NCBI GenBank assembly: GCA_028023455.1
Contig: JAQFVV010006245.1
Span: 7,979,154 to 8,043,153 of the forward strand
Reading direction: 5' to 3'
From: Epiperipatus broadwayi
Taxonomy: Eukaryota; Onychophora; Udeonychophora; Euonychophora; Peripatidae
Length of the DNA: 64,000 nucleotides
The position numbers and the translations under genes are program-made. The notes under the pieces are model-generated. The model was not told the origin of the DNA. It saw nothing but the letters and a program-made list of their open reading frames with translations, and did not search any database. Numbering within the stretch: the stretch's first letter is position 1; every line of letters begins with the position of its first letter. This document shows positions 46,291-57,990 of this stretch, one piece after another.

Positions 46291-46862
46291 AATATAGAGA
46301 GCATACCAATAGCTCAAACAAGTTCTTAATTAATAAGTGCGGTATGAGAAAATATTTAAAATCTCTATCCAGAACACTCCCATCTCCAGATCAACTGGTT
46401 TCAAGCTTATGGCTCACATCAGCGAAGAGCTAGAATATTTGAACACTAGATCTAAAATATCAACTCAAAACCCAGCACTTATTTCATACATAATATTTAA
46501 TAAGAAACTGAAATTTTCAGACATGAAGGCTTTGGCTATGCTGAGGCTATTAAAATATAGTAGATCAGAATTTAGTTCATTCCCATTTAGCTATTTAAGT
46601 TAGATAGTTGGATTTAAAGACATTTTCATGTCCAAAAATTTCAGAGTTTCTACTTAAATATTATATATGAAATAAGTGCTGGGTTTGAGTTGATATTTTA
46701 GATCTAGTGTCCAAATATTCTAGCTCTCGACTGACATGAGCCATAAGTTCGAAACCAGTTGGTCTGGAGATGGGAATGTTCTGGATAGAGATCTTAAATA
46801 TTTGCTCATACCACATTTATTAATTAAGAGCTTGTTTGAGCTATTGGTATGCTCTCTATATT
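46291..46862. repeat. Large inverted repeat (arms about 235 bases)
   Basis: 46291-46530 is repeated in inverted orientation at about 46625-46862, with high identity by eye. The outer end AATATAGAGAGCATACCAAT matches its reverse complement at 46843-46862. The spacer is about 95 bases. The arms contain no known coding domain. It could be a fold-back transposon or an inverted insertion of one unknown repeat. Confidence 0.85.
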
Positions 46863-47329
46863 GCATTTTTGTAAATACAAGCTTATAAAAGCAATGTCAC
46901 ATTATATATGACTTGCTGTTTTGATTATTATTGTTTATTTGATAAATTTTTAAAGACCATTAGCATGCCTTGCATTTTTTTTTTGTTTAATGATAGATTA
47001 TGTTAGATAACTATAACAAAACTAAACAATTGGTTTATTCCATTAGGTAAGTTTTTTAGACATTTTCTCAGTAGAGCGATCATTTAAAAGATTTTTAAAT
47101 AATATTGTATGATTGTTACAGATAACAGAATGACATTAAATAAGAATGTGATTATAATGAAATTTGTTAAGAATTAAATATTTTGGCAATAATATCTTTT
47201 AAAAAAAAATGTTTTTTTTATATTAATTTTGTTTCAATTTGATTTGAACCAAGTTATAACTAAAACAGGCCACAGGCTTGCAATTAAAACACAAATTTTT
47301 TAAAATATATTTGAGTAATAGGTACTTGG
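46863..47329. other. Intergenic AT-rich sequence
   Basis: Contains T- and A-homopolymers. Short pieces (AAGAATTAAATATTTTG near 47168) recur near 57050. No coding. Confidence 0.4.
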
Positions 47330-47500
47330 GTATTATTCCTGAGACCTAGAAAAGATAGGATAACTTTTCAGATTTGTATCAATACACTGCTAACTTTTTA
47401 ATGTTGTTACTTTGGTAACATCAAACATTAGAAAGTTAGCAATGCTTTGATAAGAATGTGAAAAGTCATCCTATTTTTCCTTGGTTGCAGAAATAATACT
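47330..47500. repeat. Palindromic element (about 170 bases)
   Basis: Arms 47330-47410 and 47415-47500 are imperfect inverted repeats centred on GTTACTTTGGTAAC (47406-47419). They share GCTAACTTT/AAAGTTAGC and the outer GTATTATT/AATAATAC. It looks like a MITE or fold-back unit; its right arm overlaps the start of the tandem duplication that follows. Confidence 0.75.
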
Positions 47501-48252
47501 CAATACAGTTTTACAAAGACAAAAAAAAATAAAAAATATTACATGAGATAAACCCATATTTATGAATTCTACACGGACACAAGCTAACTTTTGACACTTA
47601 CTTAATTTGATTAATTTCAACAAAAAAAAATATGTGGTCGAGTTGCAGGAGGGATAAAAAAAACAACATAAATATATATTTTTATAAAATTAAATATATT
47701 CTATGAAATATATACTTATGCAGACGATTCTTGCATACAAAATGGCGATGGTCATTAGCACCCCACTCCCACCGTTCTTCCTCCTCCGAAAAAGTTGTCG
47801 AACAAGTGATTGACCAGTACATGCTCTAAATGGAATATTGCCAGGCAATCTAATTTTTCGAATAAACAAATAAGTCCTTCTATTTTTCCTTGGTTGCAGA
47901 AATAATACTCTATACAGTTTTACAAAATCAAAAAAATATTACATGAGATATACACGTACTTTTACAAATTATACACAGACACAAACTAAGTTTTGATGCT
48001 TATTTAATTCGATCAATTTAAAAAAAAAAGAAATACGTGATCTGTAAAAAAAAAAGCCAATATAAATATATTTTTATAAAAGTAAAAAAGAAAAAAATAT
48101 TCTATGAAATATACGCTTATGCAGACCATTCTTGCATACAAAATGGCCCTTGTCAGTAGTACCCTCCCACCATCATTCCTCCTCCGAAAAATTTGTGGAA
48201 CAAGTGATTGCCCAGTTTCTGCCAGGCAATCTAATTTTTGGAATAAACAAAT
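47470..48252 (+). repeat. Tandem duplication of a unit of about 400 bases
   Basis: 47470-47873 and 47880-48252 share the same order of blocks: TTCCTTGGTTGCAGAAATAA, ATACAGTTTTACAAA, ATTACATGAGATA, TATGCAGAC-ATTCTTGCATA, CAAAATGGC, TTCCTCCTCCGAAAA, GGCAATCTAATTTTT-GAAT. A third partial start is at about 48615-48660. Divergence is moderate. The small frames inside are not convincing proteins. Confidence 0.85.
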
Positions 48253-48659
48253 AAAAAAGTTAACGTCTTCATTCAATTACAATTAAATAATAAACTTTTA
48301 ATTTAAAGATTCAAAAACGCAGAAGTCAGTCAATAACCAAGTTGAAATTGGAAAAAAAAAAAAACACAGAAGTAAATAATAGAGTTGAAATTTAAAATGT
48401 TAAACCAAATTCACAATAATTACAAATGGTAAGTTTAAAATCTACAAACAACAAACTTTTGAATCAGAAAAAAAATACCAAAATGTTCAAAAAAGTGGTT
48501 GACATGTTTCAAAGCACGTTTTGTGCCCATTCAAAAACATGTTTTTTGATGAGGAAAAAACTGAAATCACAAGGGTTTATTTAATGTTCGCAACATTATG
48601 CCTTTATCGCATATGTAAAAAGTCGTCCTATCTTTCCTAGATTGCAGAAATAATACTCA

Positions 48660-50000
48660 TATTAGTCCAAATCCAAAAAAAAAAAAAAACAGATTAGTAA
48701 AGCATGTAAAAAGATATCAATATTAATATATATATATATATTTAAATGGCTTTATTGCTTGAGGTAAAATTGGATTTAATCTAGAACCCCACTTTCCAGA
48801 TCCTAACACATTACCATTATTCTAGATATCAGATTTAAAAAATATGATAGATAAACATTAACTATTTGCCATACAATTATTTGCTGACATATTGCAGAAT
48901 TACTATATTGAGGTTAATAAATTATTAATAGTAATGTATTATTTTTTAATATAAAAATTAGGATATTTAAATAAAAATTATTTCCTTGAAAAAAATTGAT
49001 TAATACAACAGCTTTAATAGCAATAAATATAACTTCTGAATAGTTCAGTATATTGGAAAAATAGCATTTAATTTTTTTTTTTATAATATGCAGTATATTT
49101 CAAGTAATCCTCACAAGACAAGTATATCAGTAATTATACCATCTATTATTTATATAAATTTGAAAGTTTAGTTTGTTACTTAATAAGTCAACAAACATTG
49201 ATTAATCTTGTACAATTTTGATATCTTAATTTTCTTTCCCTTTTTTTGCACAATTACACAGGATATTGCCTGATGGTATTTAATTGTTTGAAAAAATTGG
49301 AAATGGTATTCCTAACTGTAAGCAAAACTGTGAATGCTTGCAGTGAACTCTAAGAAATTTTTCATTAACAAAAAATATTTTTAAACACTAAAGCATTATG
49401 GATACTAAGAAGATTGGAGCAATATATGTGGAGTTATTAAATAACAAACACTCAAATTTATGTATATAAGACGAATACAAATATTTGAAGTATTATAAAA
49501 TATATTGTAATAGACTGATTGTTAATTTATTACGCACACTTATTTTTCAACGTACACATCTGAGAAATTGATCATCTGCCCTAGTAATCAGCAACATGTG
49601 TTATATTATAATTCAAATATTTCAATATGGATTTACAGCCAACAACCTGGATAAATATTAAAGCTTTAAAACAAATAATTCAGGAAGATTTAAAGCAGGA
49701 TCTATTGTGCATAAATTATTGATAATTATTTCCTTTATCCTTATATATTTAAATTTGAAAAGTTTGTTTGTTAAGCTATGGCTTTTTGCTTTATGGTACT
49801 TCTTAAAATTTTGATCATTTTTAATGCAAGCAAAGCTTGTAGTGACAAATATTATTTAAATAATATATATTTTCAATCAGAATGTATTTTTAATAATGGA
49901 ATGATTCAGAAATCTAAACATTTTCATTTACATATAAATTTTATTATCACTTGATGAGGTGTCTTTGTGCAGAGCACAACCTGTACACTCACATATAGCA
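48660..50000 (+). repeat. Old dispersed duplication, copy 1
   Basis: Matches 57150-57990 in the same order: TAGTAAAGCATGTAAAAAGA (48695) with 57177; a block with CTAACAC-TTACCA (48801) with 57270; TTAGGATATTTAAATAAAAA (48958) with 57439; and AATGATTC-GAAA...TATAAATTTTATTA with TCTTTGTG(C/T)...AGCACAAC (49897-49980) with 57860-57930. It is unclassified and longer than the other copy. Confidence 0.55.
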
Positions 50001-50467
50001 GCCCTGATTATGGTCATAGAGTATAGAAAGAATAACCTTAGTCACAAGAGTGTTATCTCTTAAAATTTAAAACAAATATCACATTGTCAAGCTTAATTTT
50101 TATATTCAGATATAATTTTTAGGAAGAATCTTTATCCATCACATTATTTTCTTGTATATAGACAGATCATATTAGCTGGCAGTATTATCTGTGAAAACTG
50201 AAGAAAATCTCTTAATGACTATCAAGAAGCACATATATAAGAATATTATATATTTAATTATATAAGCATATTTTATCACTGGATGTTTTACTTTAGAATT
50301 GCTATAATTTTTCCCATGATTAACCAAAATCATTAATATATATCACAAAGTTTTTTGTCCTTATTAAAAAAAGATTCGTAATTATTAATTTCCGAGACAA
50401 CTGGTTTACATATAGCTCTGTTATTTCTTTCTGACACTAAACTTTTACATATATTTTCTAATTTGAC

Positions 50468-50469
<2 letters not shown>
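50001..50469. other. Intergenic AT-rich sequence
   Basis: Nothing recognised. Confidence 0.4.

Positions 50470-50543
<74 letters not shown>
50470..50543. repeat. (AT)n microsatellite
   Basis: About 37 uninterrupted AT units. Confidence 0.95.
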
Positions 50544-50545
<2 letters not shown>

Positions 50546-52205
50546 GGGATGGGGATTATAGGGTGGCCATCTCTGGGATAAACAAGGGTTGATGGCAAAA
50601 CATCATTCACCCTAAGTAAATAAAATATGTATTAAAATGCATAAAAATGAATTATATTAAGGCCATAAATAATAATATTAAAGTAAGATATATTAGGGAA
50701 AGAATGAGAATCACAAAATATATAACAAATATATAAAAGAGAGCATAAGATCCTTGAGAGCATAATAGGTCACTCTGAGAGATCAGTCCAGTTAACTCTT
50801 TAGATCAACAAAGTATTATTAACCACACATCACCAGCATTATCAATAAGTAAAGGAAGTATATGTAATAATCATCAATCATCATGAATGATCAACAATCA
50901 AAGTAAATCAGCAGTCAATCTTGTGATTGGATTTAAAATGCATTTGCTGTAGACCATGCTAACTATTAAGTCTTTGTTAGCTTGGAGCAATTATTTAAAC
51001 AATCTGGATGCATCAACTTAAGTGCTAGTCCATAGAATATATAATGATAAAAACAATAATGCTGGGATATTAAAACATGCTGATCATCATCAATGCTCTG
51101 GCTACTTAGTACCATTAATGTACTGGCCAACTATAAACTTAATTTCTAAGAGATGAAATTAAAATAAAATGTAGTGCATGGGCTTTATAGAGCATTCTCT
51201 TTGCATCAAACCAGGACAATGTCATAGTGGAATGCCCCTGTACTAAATATATATTCCATTTTATATATCGGACCATTATTCTTGAATCTAGCTCAGAGAA
51301 CATAAGCTTTATAACTGTTACTGTGATCAAGAGATTATGCAAACATACAATATTTTAAACCATTTAGAATTAAGTCACTCAAATAATTTCAACAATTGAC
51401 TACAAGTTTATTAATAAGAATAAAAAAAATTGAACTTACGGTGTTTAGAATATGGCTATACTCCTATAAACCTAATTTTGATTAATATACAAAATAAAAA
51501 ATTATGACATTGTGATTACATGATTAATATACAAAATTCAAGTTATTATATTGATTTACTATACCTCTTAATGGGTTTACATAAAATGCATGTATGCATT
51601 TTATAATATACAATAAATATATTTCAGTTGACATTTAATAAAATTTTAAAAATGATTAAATTTTATGTATGTGTTTACTTGACACTTATCAATACATATA
51701 TGCACACAGACATGTGATAAAATTTCTAATCATGTTTGAGTTGCCATAAAATAAAAATCTTAAGTTATTACTTTTAAATGGTATAAATACTGTATACTAG
51801 TTTTACAGCAAATGCACATACATATCATCTGTGTGGTATAATTTATTATTTAATATTGTCACAACTCTATAAATGAAATTCATTTTTTTTATATTTGAAT
51901 TTATCAAAATAAAATTATAAACATCTTTCATAATTAATTTCACTTTGAATATACATACATTTCACTACTTTAATAATAAAGACTTTTTTGTTTTCTTTTT
52001 AAAAAAAAGTCTTGACAGTTTTTAATCAGGTTACTCTTAACTGATTATAAAGGTATTTTAAAAAAACCACACCCCAGCAAACCTCTTTTTTCTATTCTAA
52101 AAGATTTTGGAGTTTTAGAAGTGTCTATGAATCAATTATTTTATTCAAGCAAAAGTTACTTATCTTTTAAAATGTATATATTTTTAAATGACTTAAAATA
52201 ATATT
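50544..52205. other. Intergenic AT-rich sequence
   Basis: Includes a block rich in short ATCA/TCAAT words (50770-50930), otherwise unremarkable. No coding supported. Confidence 0.4.
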
Positions 52206-52206
52206 G

Positions 52207-52290
<84 letters not shown>
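52206..52290. repeat. (CT)n(AT)n microsatellite
   Basis: About eleven CT units followed by about 31 AT units. Confidence 0.95.
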
Positions 52291-52293
<3 letters not shown>

Positions 52294-53365
52294 CTTTCCA
52301 TGTTTAAAGTGTATAAATTTCACTTATTCTCTTCAAAAAACAAATATGAAATCATCTATGAATTAAATCTTCATTTTTAATTGATTAACTTAAGTAAAAT
52401 TATTTACTTGTATCTTAAAATTTCAGTTTAAAGAACTTATTTAAAATTTCTTTCTCATTATATATCATGCTACTCACCACATATTTATCTGTTTCTCTTC
52501 ACATAGCTGAAATAGCATACATATAATTACTTCAGCAAGCTGAGATTCTTTTGGTGAGAGCCAGTTCAGGACACTCTAACCAAGAAAGGTATAGTCCAGA
52601 TATTATCATCATCAGGAAAGTATAACTAGGTGAATGTTGGCATGCCATGATCTGGTACCACATAGACTTCAGGTAAGCAAACTGTTTTGTCCACATTTAA
52701 GAGTATAGATACAGAGCAGTGGGTCTTACTTCTAGGTGCATCTAAACTCCTGCATAGTGAACCAGCAGCAACTGCCTACTGTCTTAATTTAACTATTTCT
52801 GATCCATGGGAGTTATCTGTATAACTCTGGAAACCAACTCTGCTATTCTGCCAATTATTCTCAAAATATTACGAGCTAAAACTAAAACTATTCTTTTCAT
52901 CAATTCTTTTTATATTAGTCAGTTGAGGTGACAAAAACTAATTAAAACTGGTTTTAATTAAAACTGTTTCTCTTATCTTTCTTGATTGAAAAAGTTGATT
53001 CCAATTTGCTTTAATTCTTTGGAATTTTATCAAAGTATAATCTACAAAGTTTTCAAAATATATAGAATGTATAAAAGTATTACTTAAAATATTTTGAAGA
53101 TAGATAATAGAAATTTATATGCGTGTTTTTAATTTCAAAATCAGAATTCAATAAAAATATTTGTTTAGACCTTTTTAAATTGATTAATTTGTAAAATTTT
53201 ATTTTAAATTCAAAATTATTTAATCTTTGATTATTATTTTGTTTCAGGAAATATAGAAATTATATAAAACATTTTTGTCTGTGTTTATTTCTACTTTTCC
53301 TTTCAACTTTATATATATTAGTGCACATAGATTGTTATTGTGTGCTATGCAACAGAAATGTTACA
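52291..53365. other. Intergenic sequence with a less AT-rich block
   Basis: 52540-52870 is less AT-rich than the surroundings and looks like the body of an unidentified repeat. I cannot assign coding in either strand. Confidence 0.35.
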
Positions 53366-53440
53366 ATATATATATATATATATATATATCAGTGATGCAC
53401 ATATATATATATATATATATATATCAGTGATGCACATAGA
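53366..53440. repeat. Duplicated (AT)12-CAGTGATGCAC unit
   Basis: (AT)n at 53366-53389 followed by CAGTGATGCAC, then the same 35-base unit again (53401-53435). Confidence 0.9.
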
Positions 53441-53849
53441 TAATGCTTGATAACAAAGTGCTACTCAGCTACCTACATTCAATTTTATTCTCAGTTGAAT
53501 CCTTAAACACTGTTTTGGCATCATGAAAGAATACTAGGATGACTAATTATTCAATTGAAGATTATTTTGATTTGAAAAAGAAACTTATCATAATGTACTA
53601 CATAATTTATAAATTCAATGTGTAATCTGAAACATCATTGCTTTTTGTTGATAGGTTTTTTTTTGTCAACTTTTAGTGTTATTTGTCTTTTCAATTTACT
53701 TTGTTTTGAAAAATGGGAGAAGGGTGTGTGGAAAAGAGAGGAAAATACAATAGTAAGTTTTCAATGTTTCTTTCAATTTCTTTAGTACCTGATATTGACT
53801 TACAGAATTAATTTATGCATAATTTCAAATAGACCTACCAGTGACTAAG

Positions 53850-53920
53850 AAGTGCATTTGTGCAAAATAAATTTTAGCCCCTTTCCCCATTCTACAAAAT
53901 AAAATTTGTAAATTAAGACA
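53850..53920 (+). repeat. Dispersed repeat unit 2 (TTTGTGCAA type)
   Basis: Second member of the short repeat described at 44895-44965. Confidence 0.45.
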
Positions 53921-54106
53921 TTTTTTCCAGCACTTTCACAAGAAAAACTTAAAGATATAGCTTTAGAAACATGTTCAGTAAATATCATACAAGTTTTATT
54001 AAAGTTTAGAAAAATAATTTTTGAAACAATAATTAAATAATATTGTAAAACAAAAATATTTATTTAATTAACCTATTCATTCAGTGTTTTGAGTGTTTTC
54101 TATATG

Positions 54107-54275
54107 AGTAACTAGAGAGCTTTGAACATAGGATTTTTCAGTGTATATTTGTCATCTACTCTATCTCAAACAACTGACACACATGATGTATGTGGTCATG
54201 TGTGTCAGTTGCTTGAGATGAAGCAGAAAATGAATATAGACTGAAAAATTCTAAGTTCAAATCCTTCTGGTTACT
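54107..54275. repeat. Palindromic element (about 169 bases)
   Basis: Arms of about 80 bases. The inner stem CAACTGACACACATGA/TCATGTGTGTCAGTTG is almost perfect, the middle shares TTTTTCAGT-TATATT, and the outer ends are AGTAAC/GTTACT. No coding. This is a MITE-like or fold-back unit, possibly with hairpin RNA potential if transcribed. Confidence 0.85.
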
Positions 54276-55041
54276 TAAATATTTATTTAGTAAATTTGAA
54301 ATTTTGTTTTTTTCAAAAGTTTTCATATTATTTTTTGAGTAATTCTATGAAAATGCTAGTAAAGATAGGAAATATCTGCAAATAAGATAATTTTGCACTG
54401 CTCCCCTTCCCTTCTCACATCGGCTTTGATATTATATAAGAAATTAAATAATATATAGGTTATTTAACAAATGATGTGTATATCCAGAATGTGATTCTTT
54501 GAAATGCTTCACTTTTGGGCATCCCACTTGCTGGTCAGTAATTCATTAAAACTTAATCCTTGTTTTGTTTGAAAATTCATTGAAAATCTCTCATGCATAA
54601 TTATTCACATTTTTATTATCAGAATTATATTTCTTCAATGATAAAGTATTTTTACTATTATTTAATTTTTATGTGGTATTGTCCACTATTAATAATTATA
54701 ATTTATTATAAATATAATTTGATATTTTAAATTTACATACTTAACATTATTTATTGATCACATAACTTTAATATTTTATTAGAACGAACAAAAGTAGATC
54801 AATTTGAAACAACAGGAATGATAAAACTCTTCCATCCCATTCATACCTTCTTGTTAAACCTTTGTTTTAAATATTTTTTTATTATTTTTCATCTCATTAG
54901 CACTTTCTTGTTAAAATGTTCTTTGTTTTAAAAATCTGTTTGCTATTTTTAATTAACAGAAAATTTGTTTATGTTTTATATACTTATTTTCATTCAATAA
55001 AATATATATTACTCCCTGTATAATTTTATTTTTTAACATTT
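54276..55041. other. Intergenic AT-rich sequence
   Basis: Nothing recognised. Confidence 0.4.
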
Positions 55042-55051
55042 ATTAATAACT

Positions 55052-56895
55052 CATCATCATCATCCATTATCAATCCACTGCAGGATGGTCTCTCCAAGTT
55101 TAATCCATCTTCTCCAATCTTTAGCTTCTCTTTTCCACATCACCCCTGCATACTTTATTTCATCCATCCATCTCACATGTGGTCTCTTTTACAATCTCTT
55201 GGAATCCAGTTTAAGATTTCAATTGTCCAACTAGTATCATCTCTTCTAGCAATATGTCCAGCCCAACTCCACTCCAATCTTTTAATTTTTTCAATGAGGT
55301 CAGTAACACCTGTTCTCTTACCCATACATTGTATTTTCAATCTCTTCTTGTTACTCCCAACATGCATCTCTCCATACTTTTTGAGTGGTCTGGAGTCCCT
55401 GTATTGCTCTTCTATTAAGTGTTCAAGTCTCAGATACATAAGTAAGAACTGGTAAAACACATTTATTAAAAACCTTTTTCAAACACATAGGCATATTTCC
55501 TTTTAGTACCAAATTATTTCTACCAAAAGCACTCCAACCAAGCTTAATTTTATGATTAATTTCATCCATTATGTTTCCATCTGTATTAATAATCTGACCA
55601 AGATATTTGTAACTGTTAACTTCTTCTAATTCATCATAATCAATCTTTATTTTCATGTTATGAGCAAATTGATTAAACATTACTTTAGTTTTTTTAACAT
55701 TTATCTTTAGTCCTACTTTCCTACTTTCATCTGATAACTCCTGCAACATTTCCTGCAGCTCTGAAGCATTTTTTGCAAAAACAACTATATCATCTGCAAA
55801 ATCTAAATGACTTAAATGATCTCCATTTACTTTCACTCCTTTAGTTTCACATTTTAATCCACAAAATATTTCTTTCAACACTGCTGTAAAAAGTTTTGGA
55901 GATATGGAGTCACTTTGTCTTACATCTTTCTCAATGTTGACTTTCCCAGTATCATTATGTAATCTAATTGTTGCTGTTGCATTTTTCTAAATATTCTTTA
56001 AAATATGACAATATCCTGGATCTATACCTTGATGATTCAATGCTTTAATCACTGAAGAAAGTTTATAGAATCAAATGCCTTTTCATAATCTACAAATTCA
56101 AAACATAATGGCAACTCATATTCATTTGTCATTTCTATAACTTCTCTCAATACCTGGATATGATCTACTGTACTAAAACCATTTTAAATCCAGCTTGTTT
56201 CTTGGTTGGTGGATATCCAATGTTCTTTGTAGATGAGTGTAATTATCTTGGTAAAAATTTTGCATAAAACTGATAAAAGTCTGATAGGTCTGTAATTTCT
56301 AATATTCTTCTTTATCACCTTTTTAAAATATTAATATTATTACTGCATTCTTCTAATAATCTGGTACATCTTTATCATTTAGAAATTTGGTATATAACTT
56401 TGCTAAAAAAAATTCTATTTCTTCACCTGCTTCTTTTAATATATCAATTTTAATTCCATCATTACCTGGATCCTTTCCTTTCTTCATACATTTAATTGCA
56501 TGTTTCACTTCTTCATTTAAAATTCTGGGCAATTCAGAAGATGTAATAGAAATAGGATTCTTGATAAAAGTCTTCTACCCATTTTATAATGTCATCTCTC
56601 TTTTTAGTAATAATTCTATCTTTTTTCTTATTGTAGATATAAATTTCCTTCCAATACCAAAATGTTGTTCTACATTTTTGAGACTTTTTTTCTCTTCTAC
56701 AGCTTTCCTTGGTAGTTCAAAACTGCAACAAAGATAGCTGGTAGAAAAAAACAGCAATTGACCAATAAAATTTCTACTGAGACTAGAAAATTTGTGAAGA
56801 AAAGAAGGAATATGAAGATATACAAAAATGATGCATTAAAAAGAATTGAATATTTCGAATATTGTAAAATGGTACGGAAAAGAGTTGAAAATGAT
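55052..56895 (-). mobile_element. RTE retrotransposon, copy 4, with 5' inversion
   Basis: Bounded by the 10-bp direct repeat ATTAATAACT at 55042-55051 and 56896-56905. The minus-strand 3' end is a short (ATG)n tail (55052-55063). The main part (56722 down to 55064) is minus-strand RTE sequence, but 56726-56895 is the same element read on the plus strand (equivalent to 3650-3827 of copy 1). The inverted piece continues immediately upstream, in element coordinates, of the point where the main part starts (equivalent to 3840). This is the signature of twin priming during target-primed reverse transcription. Confidence 0.88.
55064..56722 (-). pseudogene. RTE reverse-transcriptase relic (copy 4)
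   Basis: From its 5' end, 56720-56640 matches the RKAVEKNKSLKNV linker; PGNDGIKIDILKEAG-like sequence lies near 56470-56430. 56140-56050 corresponds to motif A (KAFDSI). 55881-55423 is open and holds HLSHLDFADDIVVFA (motif C intact, unlike copies 1 and 2), NVKKTKVMFNQFA, SYKYLGQIINTDGNIM and VLTYVSET. 55460-55173 continues in another frame with SWAGHIARRDDTSWTIEILN and WIPRDCKR. The last codons WIDNG run into the TGA-type tail. Frame breaks remain, but this is the best-preserved RT core of the four copies. Confidence 0.82.
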
Positions 56896-57149
56896 ATTAA
56901 TAACTATTAATGTATATTATACACTTTATTAAGTAGCTTGATAATTAAATATTTAGCCAAGAAAAAATTTTAAATTTTCTTACTTAGATTGTTTCTTCAA
57001 TACATTTTTAGAAACCATTAAAAGCCCTTGCATTAGGTTATATCGTGAAAAGAATTAAATATTTTGTTTTGTTTAGATTTGTATCATAGTGTGAAGTATG
57101 GATTAATTAAAAGTTTTTAGCTATTACTGCATTAAAAAAAAAGATATTG

Positions 57150-57990
57150 TTATTAAAAATTTGAAAAGCTATTTAGTAAAACATGTAAAAAGATATTTTG
57201 GGACAATAATAATAAAAAAAGATAAGACTATTTAAAAAATATTGGCACAACACAGCATAGAACCAGACCTAACACTTTACCAGTATTCCAAAGAGAACAA
57301 CACATTTACAACTTGTAAAACATTATTGATAAAGGCAATTTCGTCAAATGCAGAATTATTGTAATTATGAGACAATATTTTTAAAATAAGTTTTATTTAA
57401 AAATAAATTATTAATATTAATGTTACTTTTTATATAAATTAGGATATTTAAATAAAAATGATTGGGAAATGTGAACATTTTTATTTTCATATAAATTTTA
57501 TTAATTTTAATAATGAAAGGCATTCGCCTGTTCAGTATTGTGCAATAATAGAGCAACTGTCACAATAAATTTAAGTAAAGAAATATTCATCTTATGCTTA
57601 CATAATAAATATTTACAAACAATGTGTTTCTAGGAATAAAGTGATTTGGAAATTTAACCATTTACATATAAGGTTTATTAATTATCATGACAAAATGGCA
57701 TCAGACTATTTTGTTAGCATAATAAGAGTATGTATGTAATATATTTCGAGCTCATGCCTAGAAATTTGAAGCCCAGGTAATTATCCCAAATAAAAAGTAT
57801 TCCTCCTTTTACATTTAAATAAAAAATATTTACACTCAGAACATATTTCTGATGATGAAATGATTCGAAAATGTAAATTTTATTTATATATAAAATTTAT
57901 TAATTGTCTTGGTGTTTCAGGGTCTTTGTGTCCAGCACAACCGGCCCACTACCCTGATTTCAAATCTCTTATTTGTAAGTGTTAGATTTG
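57150..57990 (+). repeat. Old dispersed duplication, copy 2, with internal repeats
   Basis: Counterpart of 48660-50000. In addition, a block of about 45 bases (A-TGATT-GAAA--T...TTTACATATAA--TTTATTAATT type) occurs three times at about 57460-57510, 57640-57685 and 57858-57905, and once at about 49895-49945 in the other copy, suggesting a degenerate array of roughly 200-base units. Confidence 0.5.

Noticed and set aside
48013-48276. 87-codon minus-strand frame with a plausible-looking mixed composition
   Set aside because: It lies in one unit of the tandem duplication, and the sister unit does not preserve the frame, so there is no sign of coding constraint.
52540-52870. Less AT-rich block as a possible exon cluster
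   Set aside because: All frames have stops and no splice-site pair encloses a conserved reading. Better regarded as an unidentified repeat.
57848-57876. CTGATGATG...GAAAA resembling a hammerhead core
   Set aside because: The sequence between the boxes cannot form stem II and no stem I or III partner is found. The only acceptable hammerhead is at 25706-25747.
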